Source of the DNA: Alphaproteobacteria bacterium
GTDB taxonomy: Bacteria > Myxococcota_A > UBA796 > GCA-2862545
Length of the DNA: 64,000 bases
Assembly (NCBI GenBank): GCA_020632925.1
Contig: JACKER010000011.1
Location: 248,001 to 312,000 of the forward strand
Direction: 5' to 3'
Shown here: positions 35,316 through 42,722 of the stretch, piece after piece
Layout of the letters: each line of letters opens with the position of its first letter
Numbering within the stretch: the stretch's first letter is position 1
Position numbers and translations under genes: made by a program
The notes under the pieces: model-generated
What the model was told of the DNA's origin: nothing
Databases searched by the model: none
Seen by the model: only the letters and a program-made list of their open reading frames with translations

Positions 35316-36487
35316 CACACCCCGGACCAGCGCAGGCCCGCGACCACCACGAGGCCGACGACCGCGACGAAGAGCACGATGCCGAGGGTGCTCGCGGCCC
35401 AGGCCACCGTGGACCAGCCGGCGGGCTCGGGCTCGGACAGCGGCGGGCGCGGGAGCTTCACGGTGAGCACCGGCGCGGGCGCCGTCGGCTCGTCCAGCGG
35501 GGAGTACTCCCGCTCCTCGGGCGCGGGCGTGCCGAACTGGCCGGGCGTCGGCTTCACGATGACCGTGGGGGCCTCGTCGTCGTCGAACGACGGGTGCCCG
35601 GACACCCCGCGGATCTCGGTCTTCTCGTCCGACGGCCGCTGGCGATCGAGCGCACCTGCGGGGCTGTGCCCCTGGGCGGGGCGCAGGGGTCTGCCCATCA
35701 TGAGGTGGTCGGGCACGTCGTCGCGGGGGCGCTGCATCCACTGGGTGCCGGGCTCGTCGGGGTCCCGGCCAGCGTCGGTGGGCTGGTAGTCGTCGCCCGT
35801 GAGGGGCGAGGGGAAGGGGACGTCGCCGGTCTGGAGCAGGTCCCGCGTCTCCTCGCCCGCGCGTCCCACCCGAGGCGGCGGGGCGGGGAGGGCGAGGCGG
35901 GGATCGGTGCGCACCGGGAACACCTCGTCGTACCCGTCCGGAGGCAGGCTGCGTGGGGTCGGACCCGTGGGCAGCGCCTCGTCGTCGTCGGGCACGACGT
36001 CGCTCGGCAGATCGACGTCGGGGAGGGTGTACTCGCCGGGGTCGGACAGCTCGATCGGCGTGTCCTCGCGGCGCAGCATGGACGCGAAGTCCCGCGGCGG
36101 AGCGGGCCGGTCGTTGAGCACCGTCTCCATCGAGTCCCACGCGATCGGCGTGGGGTCCTCGTCGACGGCGTACCGGACCTCCTGGGCCTCGGGCCGCCGT
36201 GCCACCACCCGTCCCAGCCCGAGCTCGGAGGCCCGCGAGGACATCGGGCCGATGTCCGGGGTGCGCGAGGGGTCGGCCGGTTCGTCCGGGTTGAGTCGGA
36301 CGGAGGTGTGGACGGGGTCGTCGGGGAAGGTCAGCGTCGGGTCGGGTGCGGGCAGCGTCTCGTCGTCGCCCTCGTCCATCGGGTCGGGCTCGGTGAGATC
36401 GTCCTCGCCCGAGCTGGAGGCGAGCCGGGACGCCAGCCAGTCCTCGACCGACTGCTTCTTGCGCGAGTGCTCGCGGTCACCAGCCAG
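35312..36487 (-). CDS. Disordered, acidic protein with a C-terminal membrane anchor
   Basis: About 391 residues if translation starts at the CTG at 36487, just after the pheT stop and behind CAGAGG. No ATG, GTG or TTG is in frame until Met about 35 residues later, so the start is uncertain. The N-terminus has a basic-helical SRKKQSVEDWLASRLAS. The next 320 residues are low-complexity, rich in Pro, Asp, Glu and Thr, and probably unstructured. A single membrane helix (TLGIVLFVAVVGLVVVAGL) closes the protein. Such a layout suits a tail-anchored adaptor or a signalling substrate with phosphorylatable Thr/Ser. I recognise no family. It lies in a minus-strand operon between pheT and the metallophosphoesterase. 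Confidence 0.62.
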   Translation of the reverse strand: MAGDREHSRKKQSVEDWLASRLASSSGEDDLTEPDPMDEGDDETLPAPDPTLTFPDDPVHTSVRLNPDEPADPSRTPDIGPMSSRASELGLGRVVARRPEAQEVRYAVDEDPTPIAWDSMETVLNDRPAPPRDFASMLRREDTPIELSDPGEYTLPDVDLPSDVVPDDDEALPTGPTPRSLPPDGYDEVFPVRTDPRLALPAPPPRVGRAGEETRDLLQTGDVPFPSPLTGDDYQPTDAGRDPDEPGTQWMQRPRDDVPDHLMMGRPLRPAQGHSPAGALDRQRPSDEKTEIRGVSGHPSFDDDEAPTVIVKPTPGQFGTPAPEEREYSPLDEPTAPAPVLTVKLPRPPLSEPEPAGWSTVAWAASTLGIVLFVAVVGLVVVAGLRWSGVW

Positions 36488-36489
36488 CG

Positions 36490-38607
36490 CTACCTCTGAC
36501 GCACACCCATCGGCCCGAACTGCTCGGACACGACGGCGACCATGTCGACCACGGCGGCGTTGATCTCGTCCGCGGTCCGCGGCTCGTCGTCCGCGCCCGC
36601 GCCTTCGAAGCGGAGCTCGTAGGTGATGGCTCGATCGGGCTCGTCCGGGGCGGCGGGCTCCAGGCGGAACAGGTCCACGATCAGCACCTGGTCGAGCCAA
36701 TCGGGCCCGTTGGCGTGCAGGACGGCCGCGATGTCACCGGCCTCCACGCCACGCGGGAGCCCGAAGGCGAGGGAGCGGACCACGGGCTGGACGGAGGGCG
36801 GATCGGACCACTCGGGCCGGGTCCCCTCCACCAACAGCGCGTCCGCATCGATCTCCAGGTACACCGGGGTGGCCTGCTTGAGCTTGTACCGCCGGGACAC
36901 GGCGGGGTGTGGCTCACCGAGGATACCCACGGTCCGCCCGCCCGACACGATCCCCTGCCGCCGGTGCGGGTGGAGGAGCCCGAACAGCGGGTGCTCCCGG
37001 TCCGCCTCACCGACCTCGAGGTCGATGCCGAGCTCGACGGAGAGCTCGTGCACCACACCCCGCAGCCAGGCGAGGTCGGCGCGGCGCGAGGTGTCGTGCC
37101 AGGCGCGCGGGCGATCGCGGCCCGAGGCGACGAGCCACATCAAGGGCCGCTCGACACAGGGAGGGCGCCGGGGGTCGGCGCGGTCGGGGAGCAGGCCCTC
37201 GACGGGGTGGAAGGTGCGCGTCCACTCGAACATCCGCACGTCGGGCACGCGGCGCCGCTCGTTGCTCGCGACCGTGAGCAGCGCCTGGTGCAGGCAGTTG
37301 TTCTTCAGCAGGGAGTAGGCGCGGTCGAGCGCGTTCGTCGTCTCGACGTGGCGGAAGAGGGGGTGCGCCTCGTCGAGGCCGAGCAGGTCGATGGCGTTGC
37401 GGCCGTAGAACCCGTCGGTGAACACCTCGTAGAACCCGTACCCGACGAGCACCTCGTCGGTCCGCTGGCGCGCGACCTCCTCGACCGAGGCGACCGAGCC
37501 CATCGGGATCGGCGGGAGGCTCGGCGTGAAGTTCTCGTACCCGATGGACTTCGCGAGCTCCTCGTACACGTCGGCGGGGAACTCCACGTCCCACAGGCGC
37601 CAGGTCGGGACCGAGGCGTGCACGTGGCCGTCGGCCTCGACGCGCGTCTCGAAGCCCTGCCGACCGAGGCGTTCGGCCACGTCGGCGGGCTCGAGCTCGA
37701 ACCCGAGGGCCGACCGCGCGGCGTCCATGCGGAACGAGATCACCCGGCCGGGGTTGTGCCACTCGCCGACGAGCCCGGTGGCGCCCGAGCGCTGCCACCC
37801 CCCGGTCTCCTCCAGCAGCCGCGTCACCCGCCCGGCGCCGAGCAGGACGCGCGCAGGGTCCGCGCCTCGCTCGAAGCGCGCGGAGGAGTCGGTGGTGATG
37901 CCGATGGCTCGGGACGCCTTGCGCACCGCCACGGGATCGAAGGTCGCGGATTCGAGCAGGATCCGGCGCGTGCGCTCGGTGGTCTTCGACTCCTCGCACC
38001 CGATCACACCGGCGATGGCCAGGATCTTCTCGTCGTCGGCGACGACCAGGGTTCCCGCCGGGATCTCGACCGGTTCGGGCGTGAACAGGGGCCACGCGCG
38101 CTCGCCGGGGGCGCTGTGCCGCAGGGTGATCGGCCCGCGCAGCGTGTCGGCGTCGAACGCGTGGGTCGGCTGGCCGAGCTCGAGGTTCGCGACGTTCGTG
38201 GCGTCGACCACCGGCCCGACCGACTGCATGCCCGCCGACGCCAGCAGCCGGAGGCTCTCCGGCGAGAGCGGGTCGAGCGCCCCCGACGCGACGAGCAGGG
38301 TGGCGCTGTACCGCAGGACGGCGTCGGTCTCGAGGCGCAGCGGCCAGGGCGAGGTGCCGACCTCGAGCTCGGTCACGTCGGGGCGACGCAGCGGGCGATC
38401 GAGGCGCGACGCGAGCTCGCGCGCGATCCCGTCGTAGCAGTGGTGGTCGCCGCGGTTGGCGAGCAGCTCGAGGGTGTACCCCCAGACGCCGTCCTCGTGG
38501 TGGACGCGCTTGACCTCGAGGCCCACCTGGTCCATCCAGCGGCGGACCTCGTGCGGCTCCTCCGGCAGGTCGGTGAATCGACGCAGGACGTCCAGCCCGA
38601 CCTTCAC
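36490..38607 (-). CDS. pheT: Phenylalanine-tRNA ligase beta subunit, short form
   Basis: The beta subunit of the heterotetrameric enzyme that charges tRNA-Phe, 705 residues. Family domains seen are the first N-terminal domain (DVLRRFTDLP, MDQVGLEVKRV), the B3/B4 region used for editing (VVDATNVANLELGQPTHAFD, VIGCEESKT), the B5 domain and a core with FYEVFTDGFYG. A C-terminal ferredoxin-like anticodon domain is also present (VVRSLAFGLPRGV through VVSEQFG). The EMAP-type tRNA-binding OB domain, about 110 residues between the first domain and B3/B4 in E. coli PheT (795 residues), is absent: GLEVKR runs directly into the ELLANRGDHH segment. Start GTG 38607 overlaps the pheS stop. Confidence 0.93.
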   Translation of the reverse strand: MKVGLDVLRRFTDLPEEPHEVRRWMDQVGLEVKRVHHEDGVWGYTLELLANRGDHHCYDGIARELASRLDRPLRRPDVTELEVGTSPWPLRLETDAVLRYSATLLVASGALDPLSPESLRLLASAGMQSVGPVVDATNVANLELGQPTHAFDADTLRGPITLRHSAPGERAWPLFTPEPVEIPAGTLVVADDEKILAIAGVIGCEESKTTERTRRILLESATFDPVAVRKASRAIGITTDSSARFERGADPARVLLGAGRVTRLLEETGGWQRSGATGLVGEWHNPGRVISFRMDAARSALGFELEPADVAERLGRQGFETRVEADGHVHASVPTWRLWDVEFPADVYEELAKSIGYENFTPSLPPIPMGSVASVEEVARQRTDEVLVGYGFYEVFTDGFYGRNAIDLLGLDEAHPLFRHVETTNALDRAYSLLKNNCLHQALLTVASNERRRVPDVRMFEWTRTFHPVEGLLPDRADPRRPPCVERPLMWLVASGRDRPRAWHDTSRRADLAWLRGVVHELSVELGIDLEVGEADREHPLFGLLHPHRRQGIVSGGRTVGILGEPHPAVSRRYKLKQATPVYLEIDADALLVEGTRPEWSDPPSVQPVVRSLAFGLPRGVEAGDIAAVLHANGPDWLDQVLIVDLFRLEPAAPDEPDRAITYELRFEGAGADDEPRTADEINAAVVDMVAVVSEQFGPMGVRQR

Positions 38608-39641
38608 CGGCCACCTCGATGCATCCGCGAGTGGACGCGCTGATCCTGCTCGTACATCGACGCGCTCCGGGCGATGCCGACCCGCTGCGCCGCCATGCGG
38701 GTGGTGCCGAGCCCGAACGCGATGCCGCTGACCTCGTCGGGGTCGTACCCGAAGGCGAGCAGCAGCTTCGGGTGGATCATGCCGGCGCCGAGGATGGTGA
38801 CCCAGCCCGCGCCGTGGCACGCGTCGCAGCCGGCCGTGTCGCACTTGCGGCACGCGAGGTCCACGCCCACCGACGGCTCGGTGTACGGGTAGAACTTGGG
38901 CTTGAAGCGGATCCGTCCGTCGCCGTACAGCGAGCGCGCGACGAACGAGAGCACGCCCTGCAGGTGCGCGAAGGACAGCCCGCGCTCGAGCCAGATCCCT
39001 TCGTACTGGTGGAACATGGCGGTGTGCGTCGCGTCGACCGCCTCGTTGCGGTACGCGCGCCCCTTGGACACGACGCGGATCGGGGGCGTCGGCCGCTGCT
39101 CGAGCACGCGGGCCTGCACGGTCGTCGTGTGCGAGCGGAGCAGCCAGCCCCCGTCCACCCAGAAGGTGTCCTGCATGTCGCGGGCGGGGTGGTGCTCGGG
39201 GATGTTGAGCGCGTCGAAGTTGTAGAACGGGTGCTCGACCTCGGGGCCGTCCACCACGGTGAACCCGAGCTGCCGCAGCACCTCGGTGCAGCGGTCCTCG
39301 ACCTGGCTCAGCGGGTGGCGCGATCCGCGGGGAGGGGCCAGGCCCGGCAGCGAGCCGTCCTCCCACTCCCGCTCGATGCGCAGCTCGTCGGCGCGCGCCT
39401 CGATGCGGACGGCGGCGTCGGCGAGCTCCTGCTCCATGGCCGCGCCGGCCTCGTTGATCTGCTGGGCGACGACCGGACGCTCGTCGGGCGTCAGGTCGCG
39501 CAGGGAGCGCAGGCTCTCCTTCAGGGGGCTCTTCTTCCCGGTGTGCAGCCGCCGCACCTCGTCCAGTGCGGCCGGATCCTGCGCCCGGTCGAGGTCCGCG
39601 CGGAAGGCGGCGAGCATCGCGGCGGTGTCGGGTCTGGGCAT
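38604..39641 (-). CDS. pheS: Phenylalanine-tRNA ligase alpha subunit with a four-Cys insert
   Basis: The catalytic alpha subunit, 345 residues. It has the N-terminal coiled coil (LHTGKKSPLKESL), then the class II core: EVEHPFYNFDALNIPEHHPAR (motif 2 region), RVVSKGRAYRNEAVDATHTAMFHQ, FKPKFYPYTEPS and FGLGTTRMA (motif 3). An insert with CRKC and CDAC, about 15 residues, sits before VTILGAGMIHP and would form a zinc-ribbon-like loop; similar inserts are known in some bacterial PheS. It is the first gene of the pheST operon. ATG 39641 has a TAGGCT candidate -10 24 bases upstream. Confidence 0.95.
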   Translation of the reverse strand: MPRPDTAAMLAAFRADLDRAQDPAALDEVRRLHTGKKSPLKESLRSLRDLTPDERPVVAQQINEAGAAMEQELADAAVRIEARADELRIEREWEDGSLPGLAPPRGSRHPLSQVEDRCTEVLRQLGFTVVDGPEVEHPFYNFDALNIPEHHPARDMQDTFWVDGGWLLRSHTTTVQARVLEQRPTPPIRVVSKGRAYRNEAVDATHTAMFHQYEGIWLERGLSFAHLQGVLSFVARSLYGDGRIRFKPKFYPYTEPSVGVDLACRKCDTAGCDACHGAGWVTILGAGMIHPKLLLAFGYDPDEVSGIAFGLGTTRMAAQRVGIARSASMYEQDQRVHSRMHRGGR

Positions 39642-39665
39642 GTCGTCTCGGCGTCTCGGGGAGCG

Positions 39666-39671
39666 AGCCTA
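39666..39671 (-). promoter_or_regulatory. TAGGCT, candidate -10 element for pheST
   Basis: TAGGCT reads on the minus strand (39671-39666) within TTAGGCT, with 24 bases before the pheS ATG. It is the clearest of three copies of this hexamer placed 21-25 bases upstream of minus-strand starts. No good -35 was seen at 16-18 bases. I saw no Phe-rich leader peptide or T-box-like structure in the 75-base gap. Confidence 0.35.
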
Positions 39672-39716
39672 ACCGATCGCGACGACACCGCGCCGGGCGA
39701 GATACCCAGGCCGGCG

Positions 39717-40961
39717 ATGGTGAACCTCCGACCCGACGAGGCCTGCACGGAGCTCCTCAAGCCCGTGCGTGCGCTGTTGGAGCGCGCCCTGGTGCTGCTC
39801 CCGGACGCTCCTCCGCTCGAGGTCAGGACCGGTGGCGTGCGAGGCTTCTGGCGTCTCGAGGACGACGTCGTGGTCCTGTCCTCCGACCTGTCGGGACCAG
39901 GGACCAGCCACCCCGACGACGTGACCCGCGGCGGCGCGGTGCCTCCGCTCGACCGCTGGCGGCGCGCGGCCGGGTCCGTGCTCGAGGCCGCCTCCCTGCG
40001 GGAGCTCGTCCGGCGGACCGGCGTCGAACCGGTGGAGGACTGGCGGTGGCTGGGGGCCGCGATCCATGCCGCGGACGCCGTGGCGCCCGAGCTGTCGCTG
40101 GCGCTCCCCGATCTCGAGACCGCGCTGCGCACGGGCTCACCGGGCAGCTTCCCCCGAGCGGGGGTCGCGGTGATGCGGGCCTGGCAGGCGGAGGGCTCCG
40201 ACCCGATCCGCCAGGTGCGGTACCTGCTCGAGGGGGGCGTGGTCAGCGCCGCCGAGTGGGCGCGGCTCGGGGCGTGGGTGCTCGGTCCGAGCGGGCTGCT
40301 CTCGACGCTCCCGGTGCCCGTCGACCGCGTGGGCGACGCGGACATCCCCTGCGATCTGCCCGCCTGGAGCTGGCAGCCGCTGCGGGTCCCACCCCACCCG
40401 CGCGGGGGCTTCGTCGCGGTCGAGGGGGACGGACAGGTCGCCGAGCCCTGGGCCGTCGCGGACGGTGAGCTGCGCACCCTCGCGTCGGCGGCGTCCACCC
40501 CCGTGCGGCTCGTGCCCGAGCCCGGCGCACCGGTGGGCGAGTGGGAGGTCGCGAGCGCCGAGGGCTTCGGCCAGGTGATGGGGGCCCGCGGCGTCCGGTT
40601 CGTGCTGGCGTCGGACGGGGGCCTGCAGATCGTGCTCGCGGACGCCTTCGTCGGCCCGCTGGCGGCGATCGCGATGGCGGAGCAGGTGGGGACCTCCGGC
40701 GTCTGCCAGGGGCGCTGGAGCGTCGCGGGCCCTCGTCGGCTGCGCTTCCACGGCCTGACGACGAGCTCGCTGACCCTTCACGGCCGCCAGCGCGATCGGT
40801 TCCTCGTCCCGGCGCGGGGCTTCGGCCTCGGCGAGTGGATCGAGGCGCTCGGCGAGGAGACCTGGGCCTGGCAGGGAGGGCCCGCGGACCGGCTCGTGCT
40901 CCGCGGGCGGATGATGGGCGGCGACGTCGACGTCCGGCTGAAGCGACCGTCGCTGGACTGA
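39717..40961 (+). CDS. Hypothetical protein, 414 residues
   Basis: This cytoplasmic protein has no signal peptide or membrane segment. The N-terminal 240 residues are helical and Leu/Ala-rich. A Pro-rich section (LRVPPHPRGGF) follows near residue 225, then a beta-rich C-terminal half with many Gly, Val and Trp. It contains no nucleotide-binding, metal-binding or DNA-binding motif that I can see. Base composition matches its neighbours. ATG 39717 lies divergent from pheS. It is followed by a TerB-like gene after an 89-base gap with a possible TATGTG -10. Confidence 0.6.
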   Translation: MVNLRPDEACTELLKPVRALLERALVLLPDAPPLEVRTGGVRGFWRLEDDVVVLSSDLSGPGTSHPDDVTRGGAVPPLDRWRRAAGSVLEAASLRELVRRTGVEPVEDWRWLGAAIHAADAVAPELSLALPDLETALRTGSPGSFPRAGVAVMRAWQAEGSDPIRQVRYLLEGGVVSAAEWARLGAWVLGPSGLLSTLPVPVDRVGDADIPCDLPAWSWQPLRVPPHPRGGFVAVEGDGQVAEPWAVADGELRTLASAASTPVRLVPEPGAPVGEWEVASAEGFGQVMGARGVRFVLASDGGLQIVLADAFVGPLAAIAMAEQVGTSGVCQGRWSVAGPRRLRFHGLTTSSLTLHGRQRDRFLVPARGFGLGEWIEALGEETWAWQGGPADRLVLRGRMMGGDVDVRLKRPSLD

Positions 40962-41050
40962 GCCCGGGGCGGGGCAGGGGAGTCGGTCGGGCAGCTGGGC
41001 GCCCCGGCCTCCTGGCGTGCTATGTGGCGGGACGACCGACGGGAGCCCCG

Positions 41051-41845
41051 ATGACCCGTGTCCGCGAATACCTGGCCCTCATCGACGACCCGGAGCACGC
41101 CGCGCTCGCGTCCGATCTGGCCGCCGATGCCCCGCTGTTCTCCCTGCTCGCGCACCTCGCCGCGGGCGACGGCAAGGTCGCGGGTGACGAGCTGGCCCTG
41201 CTCGCGCGGGTCCGCGCCGACCTGTCGCGGGACGAGCTGATGTCGTGGACCGAGCGCCTCGCGGCGGCGCCGCTGGACTGGGACGGGCTGCTCCGCATCG
41301 GTGCGACCGAGGAGATCCGCTGGGACGTCCTCCGCCTGGCCGCGCGCATGGTCTGCCTCGACGGCGAGCTGGCGGAGGAGGAGCTCGGCGTGATGCAGCA
41401 GCTCGCGCACCGCTTCTCGCTGCCCTCGACCGCGCCCCGGTCCGTGCTGGACGAGGTGATCGCGCGGGGTGGCGCCGTGGACGAGCCGCTCGTGCGCGAC
41501 GCGCTCCGCCACATGTGGTGGGACGTGCTGATGCCCTCCCGCGACCCGCTCGAGTCCGACCTCGAGCGCGCGGTCCCGCCCGGGTGTCGCCTGCTGTGCA
41601 GCATCCGCCTCGACGACGACGAGGTCGCCGGCCTGTACGCCGAGGGCCTGGTCGCGCGCTTCGACGGGGGGGCGGCCTTCGTCGCCTGGGACGACATCCA
41701 GTCGTACACGCGGGTCCCCGTGCCCGGCGCCGCGTTCCACCTGCGGACGCGGGACGGCAGGGACCACGCGATGAGCGACCCCCGGCTGCGGGACGTGGGT
41801 GCGCTCCTCGATCTCGCCCACGGCCGCAAGCCCATTCCGAGGTGA
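41051..41845 (+). CDS. TerB-like domain protein
   Basis: This 264-residue protein has residues 25-130 matching the TerB/TerB-N helical pattern: two repeats of helices with AAGDGKVAGDEL and MVCLDGELAEEEL, where an acidic loop (D-G-x-L/V) precedes a helix, as in TerB domains that may bind metal. The C-terminal third is a small beta-rich domain (LVARFDGGAAFVAWDDIQSYTRV) that might be PH-like. TerB proteins occur in stress or phage-defence contexts, but no ter operon is nearby. It is followed after three bases by a TTG-started hotdog gene, suggesting an operon. Confidence 0.62.
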   Translation: MTRVREYLALIDDPEHAALASDLAADAPLFSLLAHLAAGDGKVAGDELALLARVRADLSRDELMSWTERLAAAPLDWDGLLRIGATEEIRWDVLRLAARMVCLDGELAEEELGVMQQLAHRFSLPSTAPRSVLDEVIARGGAVDEPLVRDALRHMWWDVLMPSRDPLESDLERAVPPGCRLLCSIRLDDDEVAGLYAEGLVARFDGGAAFVAWDDIQSYTRVPVPGAAFHLRTRDGRDHAMSDPRLRDVGALLDLAHGRKPIPR

Positions 41846-41848
41846 GCC

Positions 41849-42325
41849 TTGGCGATCCCGGACGACTTCGAGCAGGAGTCCCTCTACGCACCGTCGCAGT
41901 GGTACGTCCACGACGTGCTGGAGATCGATCGTGACGCCGATCGGGTGGTCGCGCTGATCGACACCAACCGCATCGGCGAGCTGGTCGAGGCGCAGCGTCC
42001 GTGGCCCGGCCACGAGCCGCACCTGCCCGGCGCGGTCGCCATCCAGGTGACGGGCACCCTCGGCAACCTGCACGCGCTCTATGTCCTGGGGCTTCGGGCC
42101 TCGGAGGGCTGGGTAGGGTACGGCACCCACGTCCGCGACGCGCGGTTCCGCAAGATGGGCCGGATCGGACCGCCGATCCGCGCCACGCTCCAGGCGACCC
42201 GCAAGCGGCAGATGCAGGGCGTGTGGTTCGTGAACTACCGCTTCGTGTTCGAGCAGGACGGTGAACCGGTGTACGAGTCGGAGCAGACGGCCGCCTGGCG
42301 TCGGCACCCGGGGAACGACTCATGA
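41849..42325 (+). CDS. Hotdog-fold (FabZ/thioesterase-like) protein
   Basis: This 158-residue protein is read as a hotdog fold because of the block PWPGHEPHLPGAVAIQ, which matches the FabZ segment with a catalytic His (HFPGHPVMPG in FabZ). The His of GHEPHLPG is conserved in position. A later ARFRKMGRIGPPIRATLQA segment matches FabZ strand order. The acidic partner usually found about 14 residues after the His is not obvious, so dehydratase activity is uncertain; it may act as a thioesterase or acyl-binding protein. The start is TTG 41849, with GAGGTGAG immediately upstream. The stop overlaps the next gene by 4 bases. Confidence 0.58.
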   Translation: MAIPDDFEQESLYAPSQWYVHDVLEIDRDADRVVALIDTNRIGELVEAQRPWPGHEPHLPGAVAIQVTGTLGNLHALYVLGLRASEGWVGYGTHVRDARFRKMGRIGPPIRATLQATRKRQMQGVWFVNYRFVFEQDGEPVYESEQTAAWRRHPGNDS

Positions 42326-42708
42326 AGGTCCGCGCACTCCAGCAGCAGGACTGGGACCAGCTCCTCCTGGTGGCTTCCGGGTTCCTCCCGCTCACCGACG
42401 GCGACCTGGTCCTCGCCATGTCCCGCGCCATCGCGGCCCACGCGAAGCTCATCGAGGCGGTGAAGGCCGGCACGATCGAGGCGGAGCTGCCCCGGGGGAC
42501 CGTGCGACTCTTCGTCCCCGAGGAGGGCGGGCTGGCGTTGGCGTACACGGCCCGGCCCAGCGAGAAGACGCCGATGGGGAGCGACCGGTACGGTGATCTC
42601 GGGCCACCGGACATCACCCTCGAGGTGCACGAGCGGCCCTCCAGCCACCGCGGGCAGAGCCCGGAGGACGCGATGCCCATGGAAGACACGAGCGAACACA
42701 CGGACTGA
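42322..42708 (+). CDS. Small hypothetical protein
   Basis: This 128-residue soluble protein has an amphipathic helical N-terminal half (LVLAMSRAIAAHAKLIEAV) and a short beta-rich middle, then a polar, Pro- and Glu-rich C-terminus. ATG 42322 overlaps the preceding hotdog gene (ATGA), so it is probably translated with it. No recognisable motif is present. It is closely followed by the MYXO-CTERM beta-helix gene, whose candidate promoter lies across this gene's stop. Confidence 0.6.
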   Translation: MKVRALQQQDWDQLLLVASGFLPLTDGDLVLAMSRAIAAHAKLIEAVKAGTIEAELPRGTVRLFVPEEGGLALAYTARPSEKTPMGSDRYGDLGPPDITLEVHERPSSHRGQSPEDAMPMEDTSEHTD

Positions 42709-42711
42709 GGG

Positions 42712-42717
42712 TAGGAT
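42712..42717 (+). promoter_or_regulatory. TAGGAT, possible -10 for a leaderless gene start
   Basis: TAGGAT ends five bases before the ATG at 42723. With the usual six- or seven-base spacing the transcript would begin at or next to that ATG, giving a leaderless mRNA. No purine-rich ribosome site is found in the 14-base gap. This is a hypothesis from spacing only. Confidence 0.3.
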
Positions 42718-42722
42718 GGGCC

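Noticed and set aside
28272..35789. Open frame of about 2500 codons on the plus strand
   Set aside because: It runs opposite the giant beta-helix lipoprotein, whose repeats, signal peptide and ribosome site are convincing. The antisense product is a Val/Arg/Asp-rich shadow.
36490..39366. A longer pheT beginning inside pheS
   Set aside because: The extra N-terminal part is an out-of-frame reading of pheS. The GTG at 38607 overlapping the pheS stop gives the normal first domain of PheT.
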